38,078 bases of DNA from Bacillota bacterium (GTDB lineage Bacteria > Bacillota > DTU030 > DUMP01), in NCBI GenBank assembly GCA_030153805.1, contig JASKLG010000009.1, forward strand, positions 1 through 38,078, read 5' to 3'. Each line of letters begins with the position of its first letter. The first letter of the stretch is position 1. Positions 24,178 to 31,412 of this stretch are shown one piece after another. Made by a program: the position numbers and the translations under genes. The notes under the pieces were generated by a model. The model saw nothing but the letters and a program-made list of their open reading frames with translations. It was not told the origin of the DNA and searched no databases.

Positions 24178-25803
24178 AGGGAGATTCCGCACCATAACCG
24201 TAATCGGATAAGGGGGCACTTGATTATCGGCACTAAGGTAGGCCAGCAGGGATCCAAAAGGGAAGAAACGGCTTTTCCAGCCTGAGGAGGCGGTGAGCTT
24301 TTCAGCCCGGCCGTCCAGGCTTATCAGGTAGATCTGAGTATCCAGCGTATCGGCAAAAGTTGGTGCCAGCCGCGCCGTAAGGAGCCGCCCTTCCCACCAC
24401 ACCAGCGATTCATCGACGGCTTCCGTAGCGAGCACCTCAACCTGGTTGGGATGCGGGCCGTAGGCGAGGATAGTCACACCGCCGCTAGAGACATAGCGGT
24501 AAACAAGCACCCGGGCGCCGTCGGGCGAAAAGCCGGCTGCAGCCAGCCATTCTCCCTGGGCCGGCCCTAGCTCCACCAAGCTCCCGTCCAATCCGGCCAA
24601 AAAGAGGCGCTGCCACCTCACTTCCTCAAAACCATCCGGCCCGGGAGCTACCCTGGCACTGAGAAACGCCAGGCGCTCTCCATCTGGCGACCAAACGGGT
24701 GCACCTACCTTCTCCCCGTGGGGGGCCCTCCAAGAGGCGAGTTGATTTCCACCGGTATCGACGATGTTAAGGCGCGTTGCGGGTGGTAGGGGGCCGTCTT
24801 CGCCGACCTGGAAATCGTAATCTTTCCCCTCATCCTTGGGAGCGGCACTCAAGAAGGCTAGTTTCTTTCCGTCCGGCGACCAAACCGGACCAAAGGCAAA
24901 CTCTTTTCCTACTGCCACCCGCATCTCTTTCCCGCTCGCCACATCCAACAGGATCAACCCGTGCCCGGTAGGTTCCGGCTCCGGATAGACCACCAACTCT
25001 CCTTTAGGATCGGGGGTAATGCTGAAAAAGCCGTCCCAGGAAGGAAGGTCGCCCTTCAAACGCCGCGTTTCTCCCGTATCTACGTTTAAACGCCACAGCT
25101 CGTTTCCGCGATGCAGAAGGAGCCAGCCGGTCTCGGCATTAAAGTGCTGGCTACGGATGAGCTCCGGCCCGCCGGGAAGCCAGGCGAGGCGCCGTTCGGA
25201 ACCTTCCAGGTTTATAGCATAAATAGTTACTCCAGTTTGGCCTAAGTTCAGCCCGTCCGGCTGAACCCCGTCCACTGCATAGATAAGCTCCCGTCCGTCC
25301 CGGCGCCAGCCGAAAAAGGCAACGGCGGTTTTCCCTTCTCCGCTGCGGTCAACAAGCTTCAGCAAGCGCCGAATATTGCCTTCAACCCTATCCCAAACCC
25401 AAAGGCCATACCCCTTTGCCTCACCATAAATCGCCAGGTACCGGCCGTCAGGTGACCAGGCCAGTTCCGGGAGAATCCCAAAGAAAGGCCCGATGGCCGT
25501 CTCCCCTTCTTTTTTTTGCAGCTCTACGCCGGGGGAAAGTACCGGCTCGGGCTCGCGCGTTGAGGGTTGGGGATCCTGAGAAAGAACAGGCTCTGATGTA
25601 TCCTGCCCGCCGGAACTATCTGCCGGTGAAGAAGAAACAGGAGTCGGCTCCTCATCTATGATGTCCGGACTAGATCCCGCCGGTAGAGAAGCAGAGGGTT
25701 TTTCCCCCGTGAGTGGTGTCCCCGGCCGGCAGCCGGCTACGGCCCAAACGAACACAAATACGGCTAAAATAATTAACATAATAGGACGCAGGCTTGAGCG
25801 CAT
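24175..25803 (-). CDS. TolB-like beta-propeller lipoprotein
   Basis: This is a predicted surface lipoprotein of 542 residues, probably anchored to the outer face of the membrane. The signal peptide ends in the lipobox AVAGC with C25 as lipidated residue. A low-complexity Ser/Pro/Glu linker (about 30-95) follows. The rest is a beta-propeller of WD40/TolB-like (PD40) repeats, seen as WSPDGRYLAIYG, GWRRDGRELIYAVDG, WSPDGKKLAFLS, WSPDGERLAFLS and FSPDGARVLVYRY. No catalytic residues are evident, so a scaffold or sensor role is possible. The ATG has GGAGGGGGAAG upstream. It appears to be a single-gene unit. I do not know its function. Confidence 0.75.
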   Translation of the reverse strand: MRSSLRPIMLIILAVFVFVWAVAGCRPGTPLTGEKPSASLPAGSSPDIIDEEPTPVSSSPADSSGGQDTSEPVLSQDPQPSTREPEPVLSPGVELQKKEGETAIGPFFGILPELAWSPDGRYLAIYGEAKGYGLWVWDRVEGNIRRLLKLVDRSGEGKTAVAFFGWRRDGRELIYAVDGVQPDGLNLGQTGVTIYAINLEGSERRLAWLPGGPELIRSQHFNAETGWLLLHRGNELWRLNVDTGETRRLKGDLPSWDGFFSITPDPKGELVVYPEPEPTGHGLILLDVASGKEMRVAVGKEFAFGPVWSPDGKKLAFLSAAPKDEGKDYDFQVGEDGPLPPATRLNIVDTGGNQLASWRAPHGEKVGAPVWSPDGERLAFLSARVAPGPDGFEEVRWQRLFLAGLDGSLVELGPAQGEWLAAAGFSPDGARVLVYRYVSSGGVTILAYGPHPNQVEVLATEAVDESLVWWEGRLLTARLAPTFADTLDTQIYLISLDGRAEKLTASSGWKSRFFPFGSLLAYLSADNQVPPYPITVMVRNLP

Positions 25804-25831
25804 CGGCTTCCCCCTCCGTAATTGCTCCTTA

Positions 25832-25837
25832 ATTATA
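25832..25837 (-). promoter_or_regulatory. Candidate -10 box of the lipoprotein gene
   Basis: TATAAT on the minus strand lies about 29 bases upstream of the start codon. The matching -35 is poor (ACTTTT at 17-base spacing), so the call rests on the -10 and the AT-rich surroundings. Confidence 0.4.
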
Positions 25838-25865
25838 AGACGAACTGATTAAGAAAAAGTTACTG

Positions 25866-25898
25866 TTAAATTAAATAAAGACTCCGGGTGTTCCGGAG
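25866..25898 (-). terminator. Terminator after the spore protein gene
   Basis: On the minus strand CTCCGG/CCGGAG (25882-25887 and 25893-25898) with a five-base loop is followed by TCTTTATTTAATTT. Confidence 0.8.
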
Positions 25899-25910
25899 CC
25901 CTTTAGGCGA

Positions 25911-26138
25911 TTATTTTTTAATGCGGCCACCCCGCCGGTCCATTTCTTTTTCGGCCAAGCGGAGCATTTTCTTAACCATATGACCGCCGATCTTACCAAC
26001 TTCTCGGGTAGTCATGTTTTCCCAGCCCTCTTCGGCAATATCGTCGTCAAGGCCGAGATCTTCAGCCACTTCAGACTTAAGGGCGTCTAGTTCATCCTCC
26101 GCCTCAGGAACTTCGGGCCTTCTTCCTTTGCGTGCCAC
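25911..26138 (-). CDS. Alpha/beta-type small acid-soluble spore protein
   Basis: This DNA-binding spore core protein coats and protects DNA in the dormant spore and is degraded at germination. The 75-residue product contains LKSEVAEDLGL, which includes the germination-protease recognition site, and the highly conserved GWENMTTREVGKIGGHMVKKM block. A charged N-terminal extension (RKGRRPEVPEAEDE) is longer than in typical members. The GTG start has GGAGGGAGG seven bases upstream. Expression would be expected from a forespore (sigma-G) promoter, but I could not define one. It is divergent from niaR and has its own terminator. Confidence 0.92.
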   Translation of the reverse strand: MARKGRRPEVPEAEDELDALKSEVAEDLGLDDDIAEEGWENMTTREVGKIGGHMVKKMLRLAEKEMDRRGGRIKK

Positions 26139-26248
26139 TTTACCTCCCTCCTGCCCTTAGCCTTTCCCAAACCGGCAGGATTCTTGCGCGAAAAATCCGG
26201 TACGGCAGGAATCGAAAGGAAAGGCAGGGAATACTGGACTTAGAGGTG

Positions 26249-26767
26249 ATGGTTGTGACTCACGAGCGGCGGGCAGCGCTGTTGGCACTCTTAAAGGAGC
26301 GCCGGCGTCCTGTTACGGGAGCGGAGTTGGCTCAACGCTTTGGAGTTAGCCGGCAGGTTATCGTCCAGGACATAGCCCTTCTTCGCGCGCAGGGAGCAGA
26401 CATCGTTGCCACCTCCCAGGGGTATCTGTACGGAGAAGGCGGCACCCTACGCGCAGTTTCTCGCCGATTGGCCTGCCGGCACTCTCCCGCAGAAACACGC
26501 GCCGAGCTTATGGCTATGGTCGAGGCCGGTTGCCGGGTAGTGGACGTTATTGTAGAACACCCTCTTTACGGAGAAATCCGGGGTCTTCTTCTCCTGGAAA
26601 CGGCGGCCGACGTGGAAGAATTCGTTAGCCGCTTGGAAACCCAGGGAGCTCAGCTTCTCTCGAGCCTCACCGGCGGCGTTCACCTGCACACAGTAGAGGC
26701 GGCCACTCCCGCCGCACTCGAGCGGGCTGAAAAGGCTTTGCGCCGGTTGGGCATCCTCCTCAGCTGA
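26249..26767 (+). CDS. niaR: Niacin-responsive transcription repressor NiaR
   Basis: NiaR represses NAD-salvage and niacin uptake genes when niacin is plentiful. The product of about 173 residues has an N-terminal winged HTH (RRPVTGAELAQRFGVSRQVI) and a C-terminal 3H domain with conserved histidines in CRHSPAE, EHPLYGEI and GGVHLHTVEA. The ATG at 26249 is the listed start; a GTG two codons later (26255) is better spaced from the AGAGGTG site. The frame runs further upstream over the divergent spore gene without conserved sequence. The next gene on the same strand is a niacin-type ECF component, which is the expected target. Confidence 0.85.
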   Translation: MVVTHERRAALLALLKERRRPVTGAELAQRFGVSRQVIVQDIALLRAQGADIVATSQGYLYGEGGTLRAVSRRLACRHSPAETRAELMAMVEAGCRVVDVIVEHPLYGEIRGLLLLETAADVEEFVSRLETQGAQLLSSLTGGVHLHTVEAATPAALERAEKALRRLGILLS

Positions 26768-26788
26768 GTCGCCACCCTGTATTTACAC

Positions 26789-26818
26789 TTGACAAGACAG
26801 CCTTCTTCCCGGTAAAAT
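26789..26818 (+). promoter_or_regulatory. Promoter of the niacin ECF component gene
   Basis: TTGACA (26789-26794) and TAAAAT (26813-26818) are separated by 18 bases, 48 bases before the start codon. The TTTACACTTGACA stretch over the -35 box is where a NiaR operator would be expected, but I cannot confirm a palindrome of the family type. Confidence 0.65.
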
Positions 26819-26865
26819 ACACACGAGGCTCAAAGACAAAACCATAAGGGAAGAAGGAATCTACA

Positions 26866-27366
26866 ATGCGCGTTCGCGATTTGGTTTATGGGTCTTTGCT
26901 TACCGCCCTGTCCCTTCTTATACCTTTAGCGTTTGGCAATTACCTCAGGGTTTACCTGCCGCCTTTTTCGGCTACGTTGGCTTCACACGTACCGGTAATG
27001 CTGGCTATGTTGGTAAGCCCGGCGGCGGCAATGTTGGTGGGAACCGGTTCGGCCATAGGTTTTCTTATGGTAATGGGGCCTGTAATTGCCGCTCGGGCTG
27101 CGGTACACATAGTTTTCGGCCTGGTAGGAGCCCTGCTTGTTAAGCAGGGAAGGAGCTTCCGCAGCGCTCTGCTTCTTTCTGCCCCCATCCATGCCCTCGG
27201 CGAGGCCTTGGTAGTGTTGCCCTTTGGCTTCACATCCTACCAAGCCTTGGTCCTGGTGGGTATTGGCACCCTGCTCCACCACATCGCCGACGCGGCCATT
27301 GCCCTTTTGACAGCCGGTAGTCTTAGGTTGGGCAGTTTCTTCTACGCCCGGACGCGCCATGTTTAG
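26866..27366 (+). CDS. niaX: ECF transporter S component, probable niacin transporter NiaX
   Basis: This substrate-binding membrane subunit of an energy-coupling-factor transporter has 166 residues and about five to six membrane segments. The N-terminal part reads MRVRDLVYGSLLTALSLLIP, then VYLPPFSATLASHVP and GPVIAARAAVHIVFG. These fit the S components of this family. Assignment to niacin comes from adjacency to niaR, which is the known regulatory partner of niaX in Firmicutes. The shared EcfA/EcfA'/EcfT subunits are not in the window. An AAGGA site lies seven bases before the ATG, with a strong promoter upstream and a strong terminator after. Confidence 0.7.
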   Translation: MRVRDLVYGSLLTALSLLIPLAFGNYLRVYLPPFSATLASHVPVMLAMLVSPAAAMLVGTGSAIGFLMVMGPVIAARAAVHIVFGLVGALLVKQGRSFRSALLLSAPIHALGEALVVLPFGFTSYQALVLVGIGTLLHHIADAAIALLTAGSLRLGSFFYARTRHV

Positions 27367-27395
27367 ATTGCGGAGAGAAGTTGAACTACAGAGCA

Positions 27396-27424
27396 AAAAA
27401 GTGCCGGGGAATCCGGCACTTTTT
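27396..27424. terminator. Strong bidirectional terminator between niaX and the ferredoxin gene
   Basis: A 12-bp stem, AAAAAGTGCCGG (27396-27407) and CCGGCACTTTTT (27413-27424), has a five-base loop and T-runs in both directions between convergent genes. Confidence 0.92.
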
Positions 27425-27445
27425 GCTACTCTCTTGGCCAGCTTG

Positions 27446-27634
<189 letters not shown>

Positions 27635-27650
27635 TTACCAAAATGATAGG

Positions 27651-27715
27651 GGGGCCAGTAAACTCTACCTGTAGTTTACCCACAGAAAAGACCTGGCCCC
27701 GGGTCCTTACCCGAA
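27651..27715 (-). promoter_or_regulatory. Structured leader of the ferredoxin gene
   Basis: Nested inverted repeats lie upstream of the ferredoxin start. The outer arms are GGGGCCA (27651-27657) and TGGCCCC (27694-27700), and the inner arms are GTAAACT (27658-27664) and AGTTTAC (27673-27679). A further short hairpin CGGGT-CCTT-ACCCG adjoins it. It could be an operator (the inner palindrome) or a leader RNA. No T-run follows, so it is not a terminator. Confidence 0.4.
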
Positions 27716-27810
27716 CCAGTATATACATTCTCACCTGCAGGCAAAAATCCTCTTTTACCCGGCAGTTTTTTTTGCCTTTTTCCCTTCATCTTTCGCTATT
27801 AAGACGCAGG

Positions 27811-28782
27811 TTACGACAATTGGGTCAAGGCCGTTTCGTCATTTTCATCCTGGCTTACGTTGCCGGGGTCGACATGGACCACCACAGTACCGGGAACGCG
27901 CTCCCGGATGCAGCTTTCCACCTGGGAGGCGATAGCATGCGCGTGCCCGAAGCTCAGGCGCTCGTCGACAACAATATGCAAGGAAACGGCTTTGAGGTTG
28001 CCGTAATCGTGGACGGCCAGGTCGTGTACGCTGAGAACCCCGGGTACAGCTTTGGCCAACCCGACAATCTCCTGCACCAGGCCTGCCGTCGGAGCCTCTC
28101 CCATAAGGGTGCTGCCGGCAGAACGTCCAAGATTCCAGGCCGTATACATGATAAGGATGGATACGAGCAGCCCGAAAACCGCATCCACCCTGTAAAAACC
28201 GTGCCGGGCCGCAACGATGGCCCCGGCAACCAGGACGGAAGCGACGGCATCACTCCTGTGGTGCCACGCATCGGCCAGTAATGCGGCCGAGTTAATGCGC
28301 CGTCCTAAATCTATCGAAACCCGGGCCATAACTTCCTTTACCGCCCCGGAAGCCAGCATAATAAGTGCCGCGGCCGTAGTACCGGTAACGCGGCTGCCAC
28401 GGAAGAGACGCTCAATAGAAGAGCGGGCGAATTCCAAACCTACAAGACCCAAAAGGAGGGCAATAATAAGGGTTGCAACAAACTCGATGCGCCCATGGCC
28501 GTAAGGGTGCTCTTTGTCGGGACGGCGGCGCGCAGCGTGAAAACCAAGGACGACAACAACCGAAGTGAGCACGTCGGAAAAGGTATGGGCCGCATCAGCA
28601 AGTAATGAGACGCTGTTTAACGACAGGCCCAGAAAAGCTTTCAAAGCCGAAAGAACAAGGTTCGACGCGATACTGACCCAGCCTTCGAGGAAGCCAAACT
28701 TCGCCCTGGTGGCCGGATCGGCCGGATCGTATTCCCCGCGTATAAAAAGCGCCAACAGCCAGTCGGTAAGGCGATGGATCAT
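27811..28782 (-). CDS. Cation diffusion facilitator (CDF) metal exporter
   Basis: This membrane antiporter expels divalent metals such as Zn, Fe, Mn or Co against a proton gradient. The 323-residue product has six membrane segments. The transport-site aspartates are in DAAHTFSD (segment II) and DAWHHRSD (segment V). A C-terminal cytoplasmic dimerisation domain binds metal, with several histidines. The histidine/aspartate pattern does not fix the metal. The ATG is preceded by GGAAGGGAGAG. It is on the minus strand between the ferredoxin gene and a divergent PPDK_N-type gene, with a long inverted repeat upstream. Confidence 0.88.
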   Translation of the reverse strand: MIHRLTDWLLALFIRGEYDPADPATRAKFGFLEGWVSIASNLVLSALKAFLGLSLNSVSLLADAAHTFSDVLTSVVVVLGFHAARRRPDKEHPYGHGRIEFVATLIIALLLGLVGLEFARSSIERLFRGSRVTGTTAAALIMLASGAVKEVMARVSIDLGRRINSAALLADAWHHRSDAVASVLVAGAIVAARHGFYRVDAVFGLLVSILIMYTAWNLGRSAGSTLMGEAPTAGLVQEIVGLAKAVPGVLSVHDLAVHDYGNLKAVSLHIVVDERLSFGHAHAIASQVESCIRERVPGTVVVHVDPGNVSQDENDETALTQLS

Positions 28783-28829
28783 CTACTTTCTCTCCCTTCC
28801 GTGCTGGAGGCACCCGCCGCCACTGAAAA

Positions 28830-28863
28830 GGCACTTGTGAGGCCTCACGGTCCCACAAGTGCC
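28830..28863. repeat. Inverted repeat between the CDF and PPDK_N genes
   Basis: Perfect 10-bp arms GGCACTTGTG (28830-28839) and CACAAGTGCC (28854-28863) enclose 14 bases, and GTGAGGCCTCAC is a second palindrome nested across the junction. The two structures compete for the same bases. No T-run follows on either strand. It could be an operator for the divergent genes. Confidence 0.5.
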
Positions 28864-29011
28864 CGCGTCACTTGCTGCACCCCAGGTGCCCGGCTTCACC
28901 AACCGTGCGGTCGGCCGCCTGATCCGGCAACATTATAACATACAGCCTCCCGTCCCATCAATGACAGCCCTGCGCCGCCGGCAACAAGTTTTTGGTTTTA
29001 TGAGGAAGGCC

Positions 29012-29025
29012 GTCTATGCTATAAT
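29012..29025 (+). promoter_or_regulatory. Extended -10 promoter of the PPDK_N gene
   Basis: TGCTATAAT fits the extended -10 pattern (TGn followed by TATAAT at 29020-29025), 32 bases upstream of the start codon. The -35 box is poor, which extended -10 promoters tolerate. Confidence 0.5.
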
Positions 29026-29056
29026 AAGCAAAAAGCAAACACGGGGGGCTTTGGCG

Positions 29057-30778
29057 ATGGCCAATGCCGGTAAAATCGCACAATTCTTGGCTTTTAATCC
29101 CCTGGAAAACCCTATTTATAAGTCGCACACCTTCGGCTCGGGAAAAATCGGCGGCAAAGCCCGCGGCCTTCTTTTTGCCCAAGAAGTGCTCAAGCGCACC
29201 CGCGATCCGCTTCTCGCCCGGGTGGCCATACCCGAGAGCTATTTTGTAACCACCAGCGTGTTCGATGACTTCGTGGCCGACAACCAGCTGCAGAGCCTGG
29301 CTGAAAGTGGCCGGGAGTTTCCCGAGATTGAAGCAGCTTTTCTTCGCGGCACCCTGCCGACCTGGTTCCGGGAACAACTGGCCGCCCTCCTCCAGCAACT
29401 CGATTGCCCCTTGGCCGTTCGCTCCTCCTCTCTCCTGGAAGATAACCTCAAGTACTCCTTTGCCGGCAAGTACCTCACCACTTTTGTCTCGTCGAGCGGC
29501 GATCTGGAGTCCAGGATGCTGGCGCTGGAAAAGGCCATCAAGCGGGTCTACGCCAGCGTTTACTCGCCGAGCGCAGTGGAATACCGCCGCAAGCACGGCC
29601 TGCGCGGGGATAGGATGGCGGTGCTCATCCAACCCCTGATCGGGAAAGAGCGGGGCGGTTACTTTTACCCAGAGACGGCAGGGGTGGGGTTTTCTAAGAA
29701 CTACCGGCGGTGGACGGAACGAATCAAAAAGGAAGACGGGGTAGTACGTTTGGTCTTCGGGCTTGGGACACGCTGTGTCGGCCGCGAGTATGCCCGAACC
29801 TTCTCCCTGACCAACCTGAGCCTGCGCCCGGAGGGCCATAACCCCCGCGAGATAGCCAAGTATTCGCAGGAGCGCTTTGACTCGGTAGACCTGGCTACGG
29901 GCGAAGTGCGCGTTTTCAACATCAACCAACGCCTGAGCGTGCTGGATTACCACCCGGGGTTTCACCAGTACGCCCAGCTTTACCTGGCGGGCACCAACGA
30001 AATACGAGACCTGGGAAGCTTTGTCCCCACGCTCGGCCCGGGTGATAAGATCGTGTTTACCTTTCAGAATTTCCCCCGCTTTCATCCCGAACTCTTCAGC
30101 ATAACCCGCGCTCTTTTCGCCGTTCTGGAAGAAGAAATGGGCGTTCCGGTGGATATCGAGTTCACCTATGAACCCGAGGACAAAGTTTTCACCCTGGTGC
30201 AGGCCCGCCCGCTCTCCAGTTACGAAGAATACCGGTCAGTGTATATTCCCGACAACCTGCCTCCCGAAAGCATCCTACTTAAAGGAGACCGGATGCTTAC
30301 TAACGGCACCCTGGTCGGTATCCGGCACCTGGTGTACGTGGATCCGTACATCTATCAGGAAGCGGCCGACAAGCACGCCGTAGCCCGGGGAGTAGGCCGT
30401 GTTAATCGCAGCCTGGAAGGAGAGCGTTACATCCTGGTTGGACCCGGCCGCTGGGGTTCAACAAGCCCGGAGCTCGGCGTGCCGGTCAACTACAGCGAAA
30501 TCTCGAACTGTGGTCTTCTGGTGGAGCTGGGCATCCGGCAGGCCAACTTTGTGCCCGAGCTTTCTTACGGGACGCATTTCTTTGCCGACCTGGAGGTAGA
30601 CGGCATTCTCTACCTGCCGGTCTTCGATACCATACCTACTAATGTGTTCAATACCTCCTGGTTTCAAAGCTACCCGGCAGAACCTACCGGCCACCCGGCC
30701 GTTCGCGTTTACAGCGGCGTCTTCAACGTTTATCTGGACGGCGAAGGCATGTGCGGCTGCGTGGTGTTGAGCCGGTGA
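29057..30778 (+). CDS. Stand-alone PEP/pyruvate-binding (PPDK_N-type) protein
   Basis: This 573-residue cytoplasmic protein has the ATP-grasp-like nucleotide-binding domain of pyruvate phosphate dikinase and PEP synthase, but not their phosphohistidine or PEP/pyruvate-barrel domains. The nucleotide-binding domain shows GGKARGL (32-38), VRSSSLLED (121-129) and SFAGKY (134-139), and later VQARPLSSYEEY. A distinct C-terminal region includes PGRWGS (about 460-466) and SELGVPVNY-like text. Without the His domain it cannot carry out the dikinase cycle, so the function is unknown; a phosphotransferase or regulatory role is possible. I chose the ATG at 29057 because GGGGGG is nine bases upstream. It is followed by an ECF S component 34 bases later. 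Confidence 0.75.
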   Translation: MANAGKIAQFLAFNPLENPIYKSHTFGSGKIGGKARGLLFAQEVLKRTRDPLLARVAIPESYFVTTSVFDDFVADNQLQSLAESGREFPEIEAAFLRGTLPTWFREQLAALLQQLDCPLAVRSSSLLEDNLKYSFAGKYLTTFVSSSGDLESRMLALEKAIKRVYASVYSPSAVEYRRKHGLRGDRMAVLIQPLIGKERGGYFYPETAGVGFSKNYRRWTERIKKEDGVVRLVFGLGTRCVGREYARTFSLTNLSLRPEGHNPREIAKYSQERFDSVDLATGEVRVFNINQRLSVLDYHPGFHQYAQLYLAGTNEIRDLGSFVPTLGPGDKIVFTFQNFPRFHPELFSITRALFAVLEEEMGVPVDIEFTYEPEDKVFTLVQARPLSSYEEYRSVYIPDNLPPESILLKGDRMLTNGTLVGIRHLVYVDPYIYQEAADKHAVARGVGRVNRSLEGERYILVGPGRWGSTSPELGVPVNYSEISNCGLLVELGIRQANFVPELSYGTHFFADLEVDGILYLPVFDTIPTNVFNTSWFQSYPAEPTGHPAVRVYSGVFNVYLDGEGMCGCVVLSR

Positions 30779-30812
30779 ATCTGGCCCGAGTGCCAAGAGG
30801 AGGAAGCTACCT

Positions 30813-31340
30813 ATGTCTAAACCCGCACTTCACTCTTTTGCCTTTACCGCACTTTTCACAGCCTTGGTAACAATAGCTACCATGGCCTTTAAGGTGCCCG
30901 TGCCGGCCACTCAAGGGTTCATCAATCTCGGGGACACTTTTATTTTTGCCGCCGCCCTCCTGTGGGGCGGGAAGAGCGCCTTCTTGGCAGGAAGCCTTGG
31001 TTCCTCGCTGGCCGACATCCTGAGCGGGTACCCCCACTGGGCCCCCTTTACCTTTTTTATTAAAGGACTTGAGGGGTATGTGGCCGGCTACATAGGGCAC
31101 CGGCCTTTTAGCACTGCCGGGCGCCTGGGGCCGGCCGTGCTGGGCCTGCTGCTGGGCGGCCTGCTCATGGCCGGGGGTTACTTTGTGGCCGAGGTGCTCC
31201 TTTACGGGCTCCCGGCCGCACTGGTGGAACTTCCGGGGAATGCCTTTCAGGCAGGTGGGAGTCTCATGATTGCCCTACCGCTTTCGGTGGCTCTGAGGCG
31301 GGTGGGTCTGGACCGTCGCGGGTATGAAGGCCGTCAATAA
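30813..31340 (+). CDS. ECF transporter S component, substrate unknown
   Basis: This 175-residue membrane protein belongs to the ECF S-component family of vitamin transporters. It has about five to six membrane segments and the blocks PVPATQGFINLGDTFIF and SSLADILSGYPHWAPFTFFIKGLEGY, which are typical of one subfamily (ECF-ribofla_trS/HMP-type). The substrate is not determinable here. The ATG has AGAGGAGG ten bases upstream and starts 34 bases after the PPDK_N gene, so it may be co-transcribed. The energising subunits are not nearby. Confidence 0.8.
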   Translation: MSKPALHSFAFTALFTALVTIATMAFKVPVPATQGFINLGDTFIFAAALLWGGKSAFLAGSLGSSLADILSGYPHWAPFTFFIKGLEGYVAGYIGHRPFSTAGRLGPAVLGLLLGGLLMAGGYFVAEVLLYGLPAALVELPGNAFQAGGSLMIALPLSVALRRVGLDRRGYEGRQ

Positions 31341-31369
31341 GCCGGTTCCTATTAACATTTCAGCTCGCA

Positions 31370-31412
31370 TATAATACTTCGCTCCCAGTCACACTAAGGG
31401 CGGGGTGACTGG
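31370..31412 (+). promoter_or_regulatory. fixC promoter and start-codon hairpin
   Basis: A TATAAT box lies at 31370-31375 with a weak -35. Beginning at about the predicted transcript start, CCAGTCAC (31385-31392) pairs perfectly with GTGACTGG (31405-31412). The loop holds the ribosome binding site and the second arm contains the GTG start of fixC, so the hairpin could control initiation. Confidence 0.4.

Noticed and set aside
28958-30085. A 375-codon open frame on the minus strand
   Set aside because: It is antisense to the PPDK_N gene, which has clear motifs, an RBS and a promoter.
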